From Clostridium sp. K4410.MGS-306 (GTDB lineage: Bacteria; Cyanobacteriota; Vampirovibrionia; Gastranaerophilales; Gastranaerophilaceae), in the NCBI GenBank assembly GCA_000980375.1, contig LARD01000023.1, positions 1 to 46,191 of the forward strand: a DNA stretch of 46,191 nt. Reading direction: 5' to 3'. A program made the position numbers and the translations under genes. How positions within the stretch are numbered: the stretch's first letter is position 1; the number at the start of each line of letters is the position of its first letter. Below the pieces are notes generated by a model. That model had not been told where the DNA came from, did not search any database, and saw only the letters and a program-made list of their open reading frames with translations. This document shows positions 8,701 through 16,788 of the stretch, piece by piece.

Positions 8701-9384
8701 ATGACAAAGCTATCTGTAATAGTTACGGCAGGAGGCTCTTCTAGCCGGTATGGAAAAACCAATAAGCTTCTGGAAAAAATTGATGAAAAAGAAGTTATCA
8801 TCCGTTCTATACAGGCATTTTTGCCCTATACTTCAATTATGCCAGCAGAGATAATAGTTTCAGCTTCAGAAAGTCTTGAGTCTGTAATAAAAGATTTGCT
8901 TATAAAGTATGATATAAAAAACGTCAAGGTTGTACGAGGCGGAGCAACAAGACAGGCTTCTGTGTTTAATGCTCTAAAAGCATGCGACAATCCTGATTAT
9001 GTGGCTATTCACGATGCAGCACGTCCTTTGATAAAGCATGAGGATATACAAAAATGCCTTGAGCTTGCAATGAGCAAGAAAGCTGCCATTGTTGCGGTCA
9101 AAGCTGTGGATACAATAAAAGTTGTTAAACAGGACGGGGAGATTATTAATACTCCTGATAGAGACACTCTCTGGGCTGTTCAGACGCCTCAAATTTTTGA
9201 TTATGAAATGATATTGGATGTGCATAAAAAACTTGAGGGACAGAGCTTTTCAGATGATGCAGGCATGGCGGAAGCATCAGGTATTAAGGTTTTTGTTTCA
9301 GAGGGCAGCTATTCTAATATTAAAATAACAACAAAAAAAGACATATTTCTTGCTCGTATGCTTTTTGAAGATGATGCGCAATAA
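8701..9384 (+). CDS. ispD: 2-C-methyl-D-erythritol 4-phosphate cytidylyltransferase
   Basis: A 227-residue enzyme of the non-mevalonate (MEP) isoprenoid pathway, which joins CTP and methylerythritol phosphate. Signatures are VTAGGSSSRYG with Lys22 (nucleotide loop), HDAARPL, TPQIF and DDAGMAE. An in-frame start at 8662 would add 13 unrelated residues inside thiL. I prefer ATG 8701 because GAGGA lies just upstream and the protein then begins at the family N-terminus. It forms a tight pair with thiL. Its presence implies that the host makes isoprenoids by the MEP route. Confidence 0.95.
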   Translation: MTKLSVIVTAGGSSSRYGKTNKLLEKIDEKEVIIRSIQAFLPYTSIMPAEIIVSASESLESVIKDLLIKYDIKNVKVVRGGATRQASVFNALKACDNPDYVAIHDAARPLIKHEDIQKCLELAMSKKAAIVAVKAVDTIKVVKQDGEIINTPDRDTLWAVQTPQIFDYEMILDVHKKLEGQSFSDDAGMAEASGIKVFVSEGSYSNIKITTKKDIFLARMLFEDDAQ

Positions 9385-9445
9385 TTTGTGGTGCTAAGTT
9401 TTTATATATATAGCATTAGTCAAAAAAATGAGTTAAAATAATAAA

Positions 9446-9634
9446 ATGGACAAGGTTTCAGATATCACAAAAATATTGGAGAAAAAGGCTGTTGAGAAAA
9501 ATCTCAAAAGCTCTGAAACATCTGCAGCAAAAAATCAAAACGTGAATAAGGCTACAAACCCGATACTCAAAAAACTGGCCTGTTTTAAAAATGACAATCT
9601 GTCCAAAAAATTTGATATCAATGATTTAATATAG
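9446..9634 (+). CDS. Small lysine-rich hypothetical protein
   Basis: A 62-residue, Lys/Asn/Ser-rich open frame between ispD and the next gene, with no domain I recognise. It has no signal peptide or membrane segment. A weak AT-rich -10-like stretch (TAAAATAAT) lies just before the start and there is no clear ribosome binding site, so it may be spurious. In its favour are its fit between same-strand genes and the 11-base gap to the next gene. Confidence 0.4.
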   Translation: MDKVSDITKILEKKAVEKNLKSSETSAAKNQNVNKATNPILKKLACFKNDNLSKKFDINDLI

Positions 9635-9645
9635 TAATTAAGATA

Positions 9646-10164
9646 ATGTATTACCTTAAAAATACACTTTTTTTAGAGCTTACAAAAAACCAAAAAGCGT
9701 CACTTTTCAGTTTTATAAAAAGCTTTGTAAAAAAACACAATGCCAATAACCTGTCGGTTGATGATATACTTGAGCTTTTTATTGAAGATGAAAAATATTA
9801 TTACGAGCAAAAAAATCCTCATTTTGAATGGATTATACAGGAATTTGATAAAGATAAATTCCTGAAAGAGCTAAAAATTTTGATTAAAGAAAATCTGAAA
9901 CAGCTTGAGCTCAAAGAGGCGCAAAAACCTTTTTTGGAAAAACAAAAGGCATTGGCAAAAGAACAACGCAAAAAAGCGGCAGAGTTCAAACTTTCAAAAG
10001 AAGAACCAACTAAAAAGCAGCTGTATTATTATGACAAACTGTGCCAAAAATATAAATTGGATAAAAAAGATACAAACGGCTTGTCCAGATTGGATTTAAA
10101 AAACCTGATAGGAAAAATTATAGAAGATGAAAACCAACACACTAAAGAAAACGGATTTGATTAA
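9646..10164 (+). CDS. Hypothetical charged protein with C-terminal helical mini-domain
   Basis: A 172-residue soluble protein, not recognised as a named family. Residues ~85-130 are strongly helical and Lys/Glu-rich (probable coiled coil). The C-terminus PTKKQLYYYDKLCQKYKL...SRLDLKNLIGKII has the look of the small 'PTxKQxxYxxxL...SRxxASxLI' helical module found at the ends of various DNA- or replication-linked proteins; that likeness is by eye only. The gene overlaps prmC by 38 bases, which argues for co-expression. Function unknown. Confidence 0.6.
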   Translation: MYYLKNTLFLELTKNQKASLFSFIKSFVKKHNANNLSVDDILELFIEDEKYYYEQKNPHFEWIIQEFDKDKFLKELKILIKENLKQLELKEAQKPFLEKQKALAKEQRKKAAEFKLSKEEPTKKQLYYYDKLCQKYKLDKKDTNGLSRLDLKNLIGKIIEDENQHTKENGFD

Positions 10165-10981
10165 AAGATATACTCAATGCGGTTTTAGCGTTGAAGAGGC
10201 TTCTGCCGAAATAGATTTTGCTATAGACATCCTGTGCGGTCTGACACCCAAAGATCTTATAATCGGTGTCATGCCTTCGCCAAAAGACCTGGAAAAACTG
10301 GATGCCATTGTTACACGACGGCTTACAACACGCGAGCCAATGGCACAGATTCTTGGCTATGCTTACTTTATGGGTAACAAGTTTGAAGTAACTAAAGATA
10401 CCCTTATTCCTCGTCCGGAAACAGAGCTGCTTGTTAATAAGGCGGTGGAAATTATTAAAGCAAACGAATTAAAGCAGATAATGGATATAGGCACAGGCAG
10501 CGGCTGTATAGCCTGCATGATTGCAAAAAAAACAAATGCCCAGGTTCTTGGTGTTGATATTTCAAACGGTGCTTTAAAGGTCTCTTTGAATAATGCAATG
10601 CACCTTGACCTTATGAACAGAGCTCTTTTTCGAAAGTCCGACCTTTTTGCAAAAATTAGAGAAGAAGAAAAATTTGACATGATTGTCTCTAATCCGCCCT
10701 ATATCCCACCTCATGTAAAAGAAACGCTCCAAATTGAAGTAAAAGATTATGAGCCATCGTCAGCTCTTTTTACAACTGATGAAGATGGGCTTGAGTTTTA
10801 TGAAAAAATTTCAAATCAGGCATGCAGCTTTTTGAATAAAAACGGGTATTTGCTCTTTGAAGCCGGTGACGGGCAGGCGTTTATGATAAAAGATATTATG
10901 GAGAAAAACAATTTTTCAAATATAGAAATATTAAATGATGTGAGTGGTGTAAAACGCGTTGTAGTCGGGCGGTTTGCTTGA
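10127..10981 (+). CDS. prmC: Peptide chain release factor N5-glutamine methyltransferase
   Basis: A 284-residue SAM-dependent enzyme that methylates the Gln of the GGQ motif in release factors RF1/RF2. The order of motifs is canonical: an N-terminal helical domain, IPRPETE at residues 94-100, the SAM loop DIGTGSGCIA at 120-129, and NPPY at 189-192, which binds the glutamine. Length matches PrmC/HemK. It overlaps the preceding small gene. There is no prfA next to it, unlike in many genomes. Confidence 0.94.
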   Translation: MKTNTLKKTDLIKRYTQCGFSVEEASAEIDFAIDILCGLTPKDLIIGVMPSPKDLEKLDAIVTRRLTTREPMAQILGYAYFMGNKFEVTKDTLIPRPETELLVNKAVEIIKANELKQIMDIGTGSGCIACMIAKKTNAQVLGVDISNGALKVSLNNAMHLDLMNRALFRKSDLFAKIREEEKFDMIVSNPPYIPPHVKETLQIEVKDYEPSSALFTTDEDGLEFYEKISNQACSFLNKNGYLLFEAGDGQAFMIKDIMEKNNFSNIEILNDVSGVKRVVVGRFA

Positions 10982-10994
10982 TTTTATTTAGTGC

Positions 10995-11023
10995 TTGCAT
11001 TTTCAATTAAGAGTGTGTATAAT
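10995..11023 (+). promoter_or_regulatory. Sigma-70-type promoter of the rubrerythrin gene
   Basis: TTGCAT (10995-11000) and a perfect TATAAT (11018-11023) are separated by 17 bases. The predicted start of transcription is near 11030, inside the palindrome that begins at 11021. Confidence 0.75.
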
Positions 11024-11057
11024 AATCTTATTAGGAATGATTCTTAATAAGATTATT
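11021..11057. promoter_or_regulatory. 37-bp near-perfect palindromic operator over the rubrerythrin promoter
   Basis: Two 18-base arms around a single central G (11039) match at 17 of 18 positions. The left arm begins AATAATCTTATTA and the right arm ends TAATAAGATTATT. The core TTAGGAAT-G-ATTCTTAA has the 7-1-7 inverted-repeat layout of Fur/PerR-family boxes. It overlaps the end of the -10 element and the start site, an arrangement expected for repression. No such regulator gene is in the window, so the identity of the binding protein is inferred. Confidence 0.65.
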
Positions 11058-11109
11058 TCTTAAGGTCCTTCTTAATGGTGAATTATGGTAAATATGAAAG
11101 AGGTTAATT

Positions 11110-11661
11110 ATGGCAAAATTTGTATGTTCAGTATGCGGATACGTACACGAAGGCGACGCTGCACCGGCTAAATGCCCTATGTGTGGTGTTGGTCCTGAAA
11201 AATTTAATAAAGTAGAAGAAGGCGCAGGAGCAATCGGCTGGGCTGATGAGCACAGAATCGGTGTAGGCGCTGATGTTGATGCAGAAGTTAAACAAGGCTT
11301 AAAAGATCACTTCCTGGGCGAATGCACAGAAGTAGGTATGTACCTTGCTATGAGCAGACAAGCTGATAGAGAAGGCTATCCTGAAGTTGCTGAAGCATAT
11401 AAAAGAATTGCGTGGGAAGAAGCAGAACACGCTGCTAAGTTTGCTGAGCTGCTTGGTGAAGTTGTTACAAATTCTACTAAAAAGAACCTTGAAATGCGTG
11501 TAGAAGCTGAATCAGGCGCTTGTGCAGCTAAAAAAGCTATTGCTTCAAGAGCTAAAGAACTCAACCTTGATGCTATTCATGACACAGTACACGAAATGTG
11601 CAAAGACGAAGCTCGTCACGGTCAAGCATTCCAGGGCTTATTAAAAAGATACTTCGGTTAA
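11110..11661 (+). CDS. Reverse rubrerythrin (rubredoxin domain first)
   Basis: A 183-residue non-haem iron protein that reduces hydrogen peroxide to water in anaerobes. Residues 6-25 hold the rubredoxin site (Cys6, Cys9, Cys22, Cys25: CSVCGY and CPMCGVGP). Residues ~50-183 form a ferritin-like four-helix domain with paired carboxylates and histidines ([24 protein letters not shown]) for the di-iron centre. Classical rubrerythrins carry rubredoxin at the C-terminus; here it is at the N-terminus, as in clostridial 'reverse' rubrerythrins. Transcription starts from a strong promoter under a large palindrome. The next gene is convergent across a two-way terminator. Confidence 0.93.
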   Translation: MAKFVCSVCGYVHEGDAAPAKCPMCGVGPEKFNKVEEGAGAIGWADEHRIGVGADVDAEVKQGLKDHFLGECTEVGMYLAMSRQADREGYPEVAEAYKRIAWEEAEHAAKFAELLGEVVTNSTKKNLEMRVEAESGACAAKKAIASRAKELNLDAIHDTVHEMCKDEARHGQAFQGLLKRYFG

Positions 11662-11682
11662 TATCCGATAAAAATAGTAAAA

Positions 11683-11714
11683 AAAATACCTGAACTGTTA
11701 AGTTCAGGTATTTT
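11683..11714. terminator. Bidirectional terminator between rubrerythrin and HU genes
   Basis: AAAATACCTGAAC (11683-11695) and GTTCAGGTATTTT (11702-11714) form a perfect 13-bp stem with a 6-base loop. A/T tracts on both sides suit termination of both convergent genes. Confidence 0.85.
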
Positions 11715-11731
11715 AGTTTTAAAAAGAAAAA

Positions 11732-12025
11732 CTATTTTTTAGCAGCTACTTTGCCGTCAACAGCTTCTTTGAATTTTTTACCAGCAGAGAAAGCAGGAAC
11801 TGTTTTAGCAGCGATTTTGATTTCTTTACCAGTTTGAGGGTTGCGGCCTGTTCTAGCAGCTCTTTTTCTAGCTTCAAAAGTACCGAAGCCTACTAAAGTA
11901 ACTTTTTTACCTTTAGCAACTGTTTTTTCAATTGTTTCCATCAAAGCATTGATGATTTCAGCTGTTTCTTTTTGTGTAACTTTAGATTTTTTAGAAACTT
12001 CTTGTACTAATTCTTCTTTGTTCAT
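11732..12025 (-). CDS. hup: DNA-binding protein HU
   Basis: A 97-residue histone-like protein that bends and compacts DNA as a dimer. The start MNKEELVQEV at 12025 is supported by an AAGGGG site upstream and by the family N-terminus; a longer frame extending to 12241 is rejected. The core GFGTFEARKRAARTGRNPQTGKEI is the DNA-gripping beta arm, with the conserved RNPxTG tip. A Lys/Ala-rich tail makes it slightly longer than the usual 90 residues. It converges with rubrerythrin and diverges from the prepilin gene. Confidence 0.96.
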   Translation of the reverse strand: MNKEELVQEVSKKSKVTQKETAEIINALMETIEKTVAKGKKVTLVGFGTFEARKRAARTGRNPQTGKEIKIAAKTVPAFSAGKKFKEAVDGKVAAKK

Positions 12026-12062
12026 AGTATGTAAACCCCTTTTCTTAAAATGTACATTCTTA

Positions 12063-12090
12063 ATTATATTGGAATACAAAATTATAGCAA
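12063..12090 (-). promoter_or_regulatory. Probable sigma-70 promoter of the HU gene
   Basis: Read on the minus strand: TTGCTA (12090-12085), a 16-base spacer, then TATAAT (12068-12063), about 38 bases before the HU start codon. Confidence 0.6.
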
Positions 12091-12216
12091 GTACTTTTTT
12101 GCCTTTTTTTTCATCTGTTTGTTGGTTTTTTTTTAATTCAAAATGTAATAAAGCCTTTACTTTGGCGTTCAAAGCACATAAAATATTAATATTGTCGACA
12201 AAAAAAGGGTATGAAG

Positions 12217-12831
12217 ATGATACGAACACAGGCATTTTCACTGGCAGAAGCTCTAATTACATTATTAATTGTCTGCATCATTGCTATTGCAACAGTGCCT
12301 GTAATCACAAAAAAGTCTCGTCCTAATCCTTCAAAAGTTATCTGGGTGGCTGATACTATGGTAAAAACTGCTGTTACCCCTTCTGCTCAAAGAGATATCA
12401 AACTGGGTGATGCAACAGGGCATGTTAAGCAGGGCATTGTTATAACAGGTACTATGTATTTTAAAGACCGCAATGGCAAAGTAATAGGCTGGATATCAGA
12501 AGACGGCAATACGTCTTTTGCACAGGGCAATGATTATGATTTCAATGCAATGTCACAACGGCAAGAAACATTAATGAATCTATTGCAGACTTTGGCAGCA
12601 CAGCTTAACAGCATGCAAGACCCTTCCCGGCAGCAGAATGAGTCTTTTTCTAATGCGTCTTCTCAAAGGCTATCAAAAATCAGACAGGCAAGAGAATCCA
12701 GACAGAAAAATAAATTGAGGAATGATAACTACTCTGACAATTCGTCTGGACGCAGCACTCAGACCGATACAGAACAAATACAACAACAACTCAATTCACT
12801 TATGGAATTATTAAATACACAGCAAAGATAA
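12217..12831 (+). CDS. Type IV prepilin-like / type II secretion pseudopilin-like protein
   Basis: About 204 residues with a class III (prepilin) signal: a short basic leader, then A-FSLAEALITLL followed by a hydrophobic helix to about residue 28. Glu is at +5 after the expected cut. The residue before the cut is Ala instead of the usual Gly, a variation I associate with Gastranaerophilales. The rest is exported: a beta-like segment (GTMYFKDRNGKVIGW) and a Gln/Ser-rich C-terminal half with low complexity. ATG 12217 gives better spacing from GGG at 12207-12209 than ATG 12211. No pilus assembly genes are nearby, so it is an isolated minor pilin. Confidence 0.75.
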   Translation: MIRTQAFSLAEALITLLIVCIIAIATVPVITKKSRPNPSKVIWVADTMVKTAVTPSAQRDIKLGDATGHVKQGIVITGTMYFKDRNGKVIGWISEDGNTSFAQGNDYDFNAMSQRQETLMNLLQTLAAQLNSMQDPSRQQNESFSNASSQRLSKIRQARESRQKNKLRNDNYSDNSSGRSTQTDTEQIQQQLNSLMELLNTQQR

Positions 12832-12841
12832 GGATAAAAAG

Positions 12842-13291
12842 ATGATTAAACCCTGGAATGAATATTTTTTGGAAATAGCAAAAACCTGCTCATGCCGCTC
12901 AAATTGTTTTAGAGCAAAGGTGGGTGCAGTTATTGTTGGAGAAGACAAAAAAATAAAAGCAACAGGTTACAACGGCACACCCTCAAAGGTTACCTCTTGC
13001 TACGAAATTGGCAAATGTTACCGTATAGAAAACAATATTCCATCCGGTACAAGATATGAAACGTGCCGCAGTATCCATGCTGAGCAAAATGCAATTATAC
13101 AAGCGGGTCAAGATAGATGCAAAGACGCTACAATGTATATTTACGGTCACAACTTCATTTGTATTTTGTGCAAAAGATTCATTGTGCAGGCAGGTATAAA
13201 AGATGTTTATCTGCAAAAAGATGAAAACTCTCCTGTAGAATATGTTACTGTGGAGCAAATAAGGCAGGAGCTTGATGCAGATAGACCTTAA
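12842..13291 (+). CDS. dCMP deaminase (ComEB-like cytidine/deoxycytidylate deaminase)
   Basis: A 149-residue zinc deaminase that converts dCMP to dUMP for thymidylate synthesis. VGAVIV (residues 27-32), TGYNGTPS (41-48) and HAEQNAI (79-85) are the family signatures. His79 and the cysteines of CILC (107, 110) are the catalytic zinc ligands and Glu81 is the proton shuttle. The usual Pro before the first zinc Cys is Ile here. Extra cysteines near residues 16-22, 53 and 59 resemble the second structural zinc site known in some dCMP deaminases. AAGGA precedes the ATG. Confidence 0.9.
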   Translation: MIKPWNEYFLEIAKTCSCRSNCFRAKVGAVIVGEDKKIKATGYNGTPSKVTSCYEIGKCYRIENNIPSGTRYETCRSIHAEQNAIIQAGQDRCKDATMYIYGHNFICILCKRFIVQAGIKDVYLQKDENSPVEYVTVEQIRQELDADRP

Positions 13292-13336
13292 ACTGTGTTA
13301 TTCTTTTATTAAGATTAGATTTTAAAGGATAAAAAT

Positions 13337-13948
13337 ATGTCTATAAAGAAAATAGTTAAATATGGTGATGAAACCTTACGAAGAAAGTCTAAAGAAGTCT
13401 CAAAGGTTTCTAAAAAAATACAAACTCTTGTTCATGACCTTTTGGATACAATGTATGCACAAAACGGTGTTGGGCTTGCTGCTCCGCAAATTGGAGAAAA
13501 CCTCAGAGTATTTGTTATTGATGTTTCTACAGGCAACGAGCCGTTAAACCCTATGGTGTTTATTAATCCTAAAATCATTAAAAAATCTGGTGCTTGCAGC
13601 AGCTATGAAGGTTGCTTGAGCTTTCCGGAGGCATATACCGATGTAAAAAGATATGCAGATGTTACGGTAAAAGCTCTTAATATCCACGGAAAACCTTTTA
13701 TTGTTGAAGGAAAAGAAGGAAGCCTTCTTGCAAGAGCTATACAACACGAGTTTGACCATCTGGACGGAATACTGTTTATTGACCACTGCAGAAATAGATT
13801 TGAAGCAGATAGAATTCTGACAGAAAAAGGATTGTCTCCTGTTGAGGCTGACAAAATACTCAATGAACCTGAACTGGACAAAGCATTGGAATCTGTGCCC
13901 GCAAACCCTGGTGAGACAGTTGTACCGGAGGGCTGTGAGGGTGATTAA
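13337..13948 (+). CDS. def: Peptide deformylase
   Basis: A 203-residue metalloenzyme that removes the formyl group from nascent proteins. All three motifs are present: GVGLAAPQ (residues 44-51), EGCLS (91-95) with metal ligand Cys93, and QHEFDHLDG (136-144) with ligands His137 and His141 and catalytic Glu138. About 45 acidic residues extend the C-terminus beyond the usual length and include a predicted helix (SPVEADKILNEPELDKAL). AAAGGA lies before the start. Its stop overlaps the GTG start of fmt, the common def-fmt pairing that links formylation and deformylation. Confidence 0.96.
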   Translation: MSIKKIVKYGDETLRRKSKEVSKVSKKIQTLVHDLLDTMYAQNGVGLAAPQIGENLRVFVIDVSTGNEPLNPMVFINPKIIKKSGACSSYEGCLSFPEAYTDVKRYADVTVKALNIHGKPFIVEGKEGSLLARAIQHEFDHLDGILFIDHCRNRFEADRILTEKGLSPVEADKILNEPELDKALESVPANPGETVVPEGCEGD

Positions 13949-14882
13949 CGCTGTATATATGGCAACACCTGAGATTGCCGTAAACTGTCTTCAAAAACTC
14001 TTGAATTTTAATGATTTGAACATACAGGCTGTTGTTACACAACCTGACAGACCCTGTGGAAGAGGAAAGAAACTTACTGCGCCGCCTGTAAAAGATTTTG
14101 CATTGGCTCATAATATTGAGGTTTTGCAAACAGAATCTTTAAAAAATGATGAGGCATTGAAGTCAAAGCTTAGAGAATTGAATCCTGATTTTTTCATTAC
14201 ATTTGCATTTGGCCAGCTTTTGACAGAAGAGATTCTTGCTATTCCAAAGATTGCTACTATAAATCTGCATGCTTCACTGCTTCCGGAATACAGAGGTGCC
14301 AATCCTATTCAGCGTGCAATATACGATGGTAAAGAAGAAACAGGCATCACAACTATGTTAACAGTACTGGCACTTGATGCAGGTGATATCTGTATTCAGG
14401 AAAAAATAAAAATTACACCTGATATGACAGATAAAGAGCTTATGGAAATAATAAGCGACAAGGCTCCGTTTATTATGTATCCGACGATTAAACAGCTTTA
14501 TAACAAAATGCTTACACCCAAAAAACAAGATGAGAGCCTTGTTACTATTGCAAAGAAATTTAAAAAAGAAGACGCTCTGCTGGATTGGAACCGCTCGGCT
14601 CAGGAATTGCACAACCATGTACGTTCTATGACCACTTGGCCTTGTGCTTGCAGCTCTATTGACGGAAAGAACATAAAAATTCTTAAAACCACTGTTCTGG
14701 AAAATGAATGTGTTAACGATAATCCCGGTGAAATTGTAAAAATTTCCAAAGATGGGATTGCGGTTGCTGCCAAAAAAGGTATACTGTTAATAACAGAATT
14801 GAAACCCGAAGGAAAACCAAAAATGGATGCGTATGCTTGGACCAACGGGGTTCAGCTTAAAGTAAGCGATATGTTTAAGTAA
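13941..14882 (+). CDS. fmt: Methionyl-tRNA formyltransferase
   Basis: A 313-residue enzyme that formylates initiator Met-tRNA using 10-formyl-THF. MATPEIAV near the N-terminus and NLHASLLPEYRGANPIQRA in the middle are the family signatures, the latter with the catalytic His. A C-terminal domain with ALLDWNRSAQEL and the PDRPxGRGK loop complete the match. The start is chosen as GTG 13941, 8 bases after GGAGGG (13927-13932). It shares the bases GTGATTAA with the stop of def, and a GTG at 13935 would sit too close to the binding site. Confidence 0.95.
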   Translation: MINAVYMATPEIAVNCLQKLLNFNDLNIQAVVTQPDRPCGRGKKLTAPPVKDFALAHNIEVLQTESLKNDEALKSKLRELNPDFFITFAFGQLLTEEILAIPKIATINLHASLLPEYRGANPIQRAIYDGKEETGITTMLTVLALDAGDICIQEKIKITPDMTDKELMEIISDKAPFIMYPTIKQLYNKMLTPKKQDESLVTIAKKFKKEDALLDWNRSAQELHNHVRSMTTWPCACSSIDGKNIKILKTTVLENECVNDNPGEIVKISKDGIAVAAKKGILLITELKPEGKPKMDAYAWTNGVQLKVSDMFK

Positions 14883-14893
14883 GGAGTAATTTT

Positions 14894-15262
14894 ATGTTCT
14901 CAAGAGGCATAAGAGGTGCTATTACAATAGAAGAAGATAATCAGGAAATGCTCGAACAAGCAACTATTGAGCTTTACTCCAAGATGATTGACTTAAATGG
15001 TATAAAAACCGAAGATATCTCGCATATTATCTTTACTTTAACAAAAGATATCAAATCTGCATTCCCTGCAAAGTTTGTGCGTCGCAATTTTGATGTTCAG
15101 TATGTACCTTTCATTTGTGTTAATGAAATGGACATAGAACCAAGTTTAAAACACTGTTTGCGAGTCTTAATGGTTGTAAACACTGACAAAAAGCAGAATG
15201 AAATAAAGCATGTTTATCTGGGTGGAGCAAAAATCTTGCGCTCTGACCTGGTTAGTGAATAA
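14894..15262 (+). CDS. aroH: Chorismate mutase, AroH type
   Basis: A 122-residue monofunctional chorismate mutase, converting chorismate to prephenate for Phe/Tyr synthesis. The pattern RGAITIEEDN at the start, then IIFTLTKDIKSAFPAKFVRR, CVNEMDIEPSLKHCLRVLMV and HVYLGGAKILRSDL at the end follow the trimeric AroH fold of Bacillus and cyanobacteria rather than the all-helical AroQ fold. AAGGAG precedes the ATG 11 bases after fmt, so it belongs to the def-fmt transcription unit. Confidence 0.93.
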   Translation: MFSRGIRGAITIEEDNQEMLEQATIELYSKMIDLNGIKTEDISHIIFTLTKDIKSAFPAKFVRRNFDVQYVPFICVNEMDIEPSLKHCLRVLMVVNTDKKQNEIKHVYLGGAKILRSDLVSE

Positions 15263-15279
15263 AAAAATACTTTAGGCTA

Positions 15280-15756
15280 TTAAAATCCCATTGACCATTG
15301 GAATTGTTTTTGTGATGCCTGTGCCACTTTATCAAGTGCTGTATTTCTAACAGGAGCTGTTGCAGGTGCATCTTTTACTTCAATTACATTTTTTGCTTTT
15401 TGAAGCAGGTGCTGTTTTTGCATAGCTTTATCAACATTGTAATAAGATTTTAAATAATCAAGTTTGTTTTGGAGCTCAACATTTTCGTCATTAAGAGCAA
15501 GTGCCTGTTTTCTGTATTTGTTCAACGTAATTTCACTGGCAGTTACAAAATAATAACTGACTGCCGAAGTTAAAATAAATAAAATAAGTATTGAGCACAA
15601 TGATCTGTTCACTCGTGTAATTGCCATTTCTTTATAAGTTTTGTGGGTGGGGAAGTATCCGTCTATTACGGGTGTTTTAATAGGGTTTTGAACATTTGTA
15701 TAATGATTGTTGTAGTTATTATATTGATTGCGCTTATCAATTACAGGTCTTGTCAA
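15280..15756 (-). CDS. FtsL-like small bitopic membrane protein
   Basis: 158 residues starting at TTG one base after the rsmH stop, with GGGAG 7 bases upstream. There is a ~50-residue cytoplasmic tail rich in Asn/Tyr, one membrane segment (about residues 52-71, SLCSILILFILTSAVSYYFV), then a predicted coiled coil (ITLNKYRKQALALNDENVELQNKL) and an Ala/Pro-rich end. Position directly after rsmH and this topology are what FtsL, the poorly conserved cell-division protein, usually shows. The assignment rests on context and topology, not on sequence identity. Confidence 0.6.
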   Translation of the reverse strand: MTRPVIDKRNQYNNYNNHYTNVQNPIKTPVIDGYFPTHKTYKEMAITRVNRSLCSILILFILTSAVSYYFVTASEITLNKYRKQALALNDENVELQNKLDYLKSYYNVDKAMQKQHLLQKAKNVIEVKDAPATAPVRNTALDKVAQASQKQFQWSMGF

Positions 15757-15757
15757 T

Positions 15758-16720
15758 TTAGTTCTCCCATGACGAAATTTTCTTAGCTACCCTCAATTTT
15801 GCAGATCTTGACGGAGGGTTCTCCTTAGTCTCTAATTCTGTTGCCGTTATCGGTTTTTTGTTAATTAACTCAAGCATTGGAGGCTTGCAGTGACAAACCG
15901 GGTCTGTCGGTTTGCAGCGACATTTTGACGCATAATACTTGAAGCATTGTTTAACAAGTCTATCTTCTAAAGAGTGAAAACTTATTACACTAATTATAGC
16001 ATCAACAGATAATAAAGTAAGCACTTCGTTTAGTGTATTTTTAATATTTTGTAATTCTTGGTTTACTTCTATACGAATTGCTTGAAACGTGCGGGTTGCG
16101 GGGTGAATTTTTTCTTTTGTTTTGGGAACGGCATTTTTTATAATTTGTGCCAATTCGCCCGTCGTTTCTATGTTTTTACTCTGTCGGTAGTTTATAATAT
16201 TTTTTACAATTCTTTTTGTAAATTTTTCTTCACCATATTCGCTAATGATTTTAATCAGGTCATCTTCGCTGTAACCATTGACTATGTCATAAGCACTAAC
16301 ATCTGAATCTCTGTCAAAACGCATATCCAGAGGGGCGTCTTTCATAAAGCTGAATCCTCGTTCTTGCTTTGTGAGTTGATGATAGGACGCGCCAAGGTCA
16401 AAAACAATTCCCCCGGTGATTTCTTTTATGCCTAAATTTTGTAAAACTTTCTTAATATTGGAGTAAGACTCTTTTACTATTGTTAAATTTTTGTAATCCT
16501 TTAATCTTTTTTTAGAAGAAGCGATTGCATCATCATCTATATCAAATGCAATGAGCTGTCCGTCAGGTTGAATTTTTTTTAAAATAAGTTCACTGTGGCC
16601 CCCACCCCCAAGCGTTGCATCCACATAAATTTTGCCTGGTACACAATTGAGCGCATCAACAGCTTCGTGAGCCATTACTGTATAATGTTCAAATTCAGGG
16701 TCTTTATATTTTCCTTCCAT
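15758..16720 (-). CDS. rsmH: 16S rRNA (cytosine-1402-N4)-methyltransferase
   Basis: A 320-residue SAM-dependent enzyme acting on the ribosomal P site. Visible motifs are YVDATLGGGGHSELIL (SAM loop), FDIDDDAI, FDLGASYHQL, ERGFSFMKDAPLDMRFD, ATRTFQAIRIEVN and SFHSLEDRLVK near the C-terminus, in the usual order. A CxC/CxC cluster (SKCRCKPTDPVCHCKPP) lies in the C-terminal part. Followed immediately by the FtsL-like gene. The remaining division/cell-wall genes of the typical cluster are not here. Confidence 0.97.
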   Translation of the reverse strand: MEGKYKDPEFEHYTVMAHEAVDALNCVPGKIYVDATLGGGGHSELILKKIQPDGQLIAFDIDDDAIASSKKRLKDYKNLTIVKESYSNIKKVLQNLGIKEITGGIVFDLGASYHQLTKQERGFSFMKDAPLDMRFDRDSDVSAYDIVNGYSEDDLIKIISEYGEEKFTKRIVKNIINYRQSKNIETTGELAQIIKNAVPKTKEKIHPATRTFQAIRIEVNQELQNIKNTLNEVLTLLSVDAIISVISFHSLEDRLVKQCFKYYASKCRCKPTDPVCHCKPPMLELINKKPITATELETKENPPSRSAKLRVAKKISSWEN

Positions 16721-16788
16721 TTTCTTATTTTATATTAAATATAAACAAATGATAAATTATATAAAAATTAAGAGCTGCATGGCATCTG

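Noticed and set aside
11732..12241. 169-codon version of the HU gene
   Set aside because: The first 72 codons have no HU likeness and overlap the divergent prepilin start; the AAGGGG-supported ATG at 12025 gives the normal HU protein.
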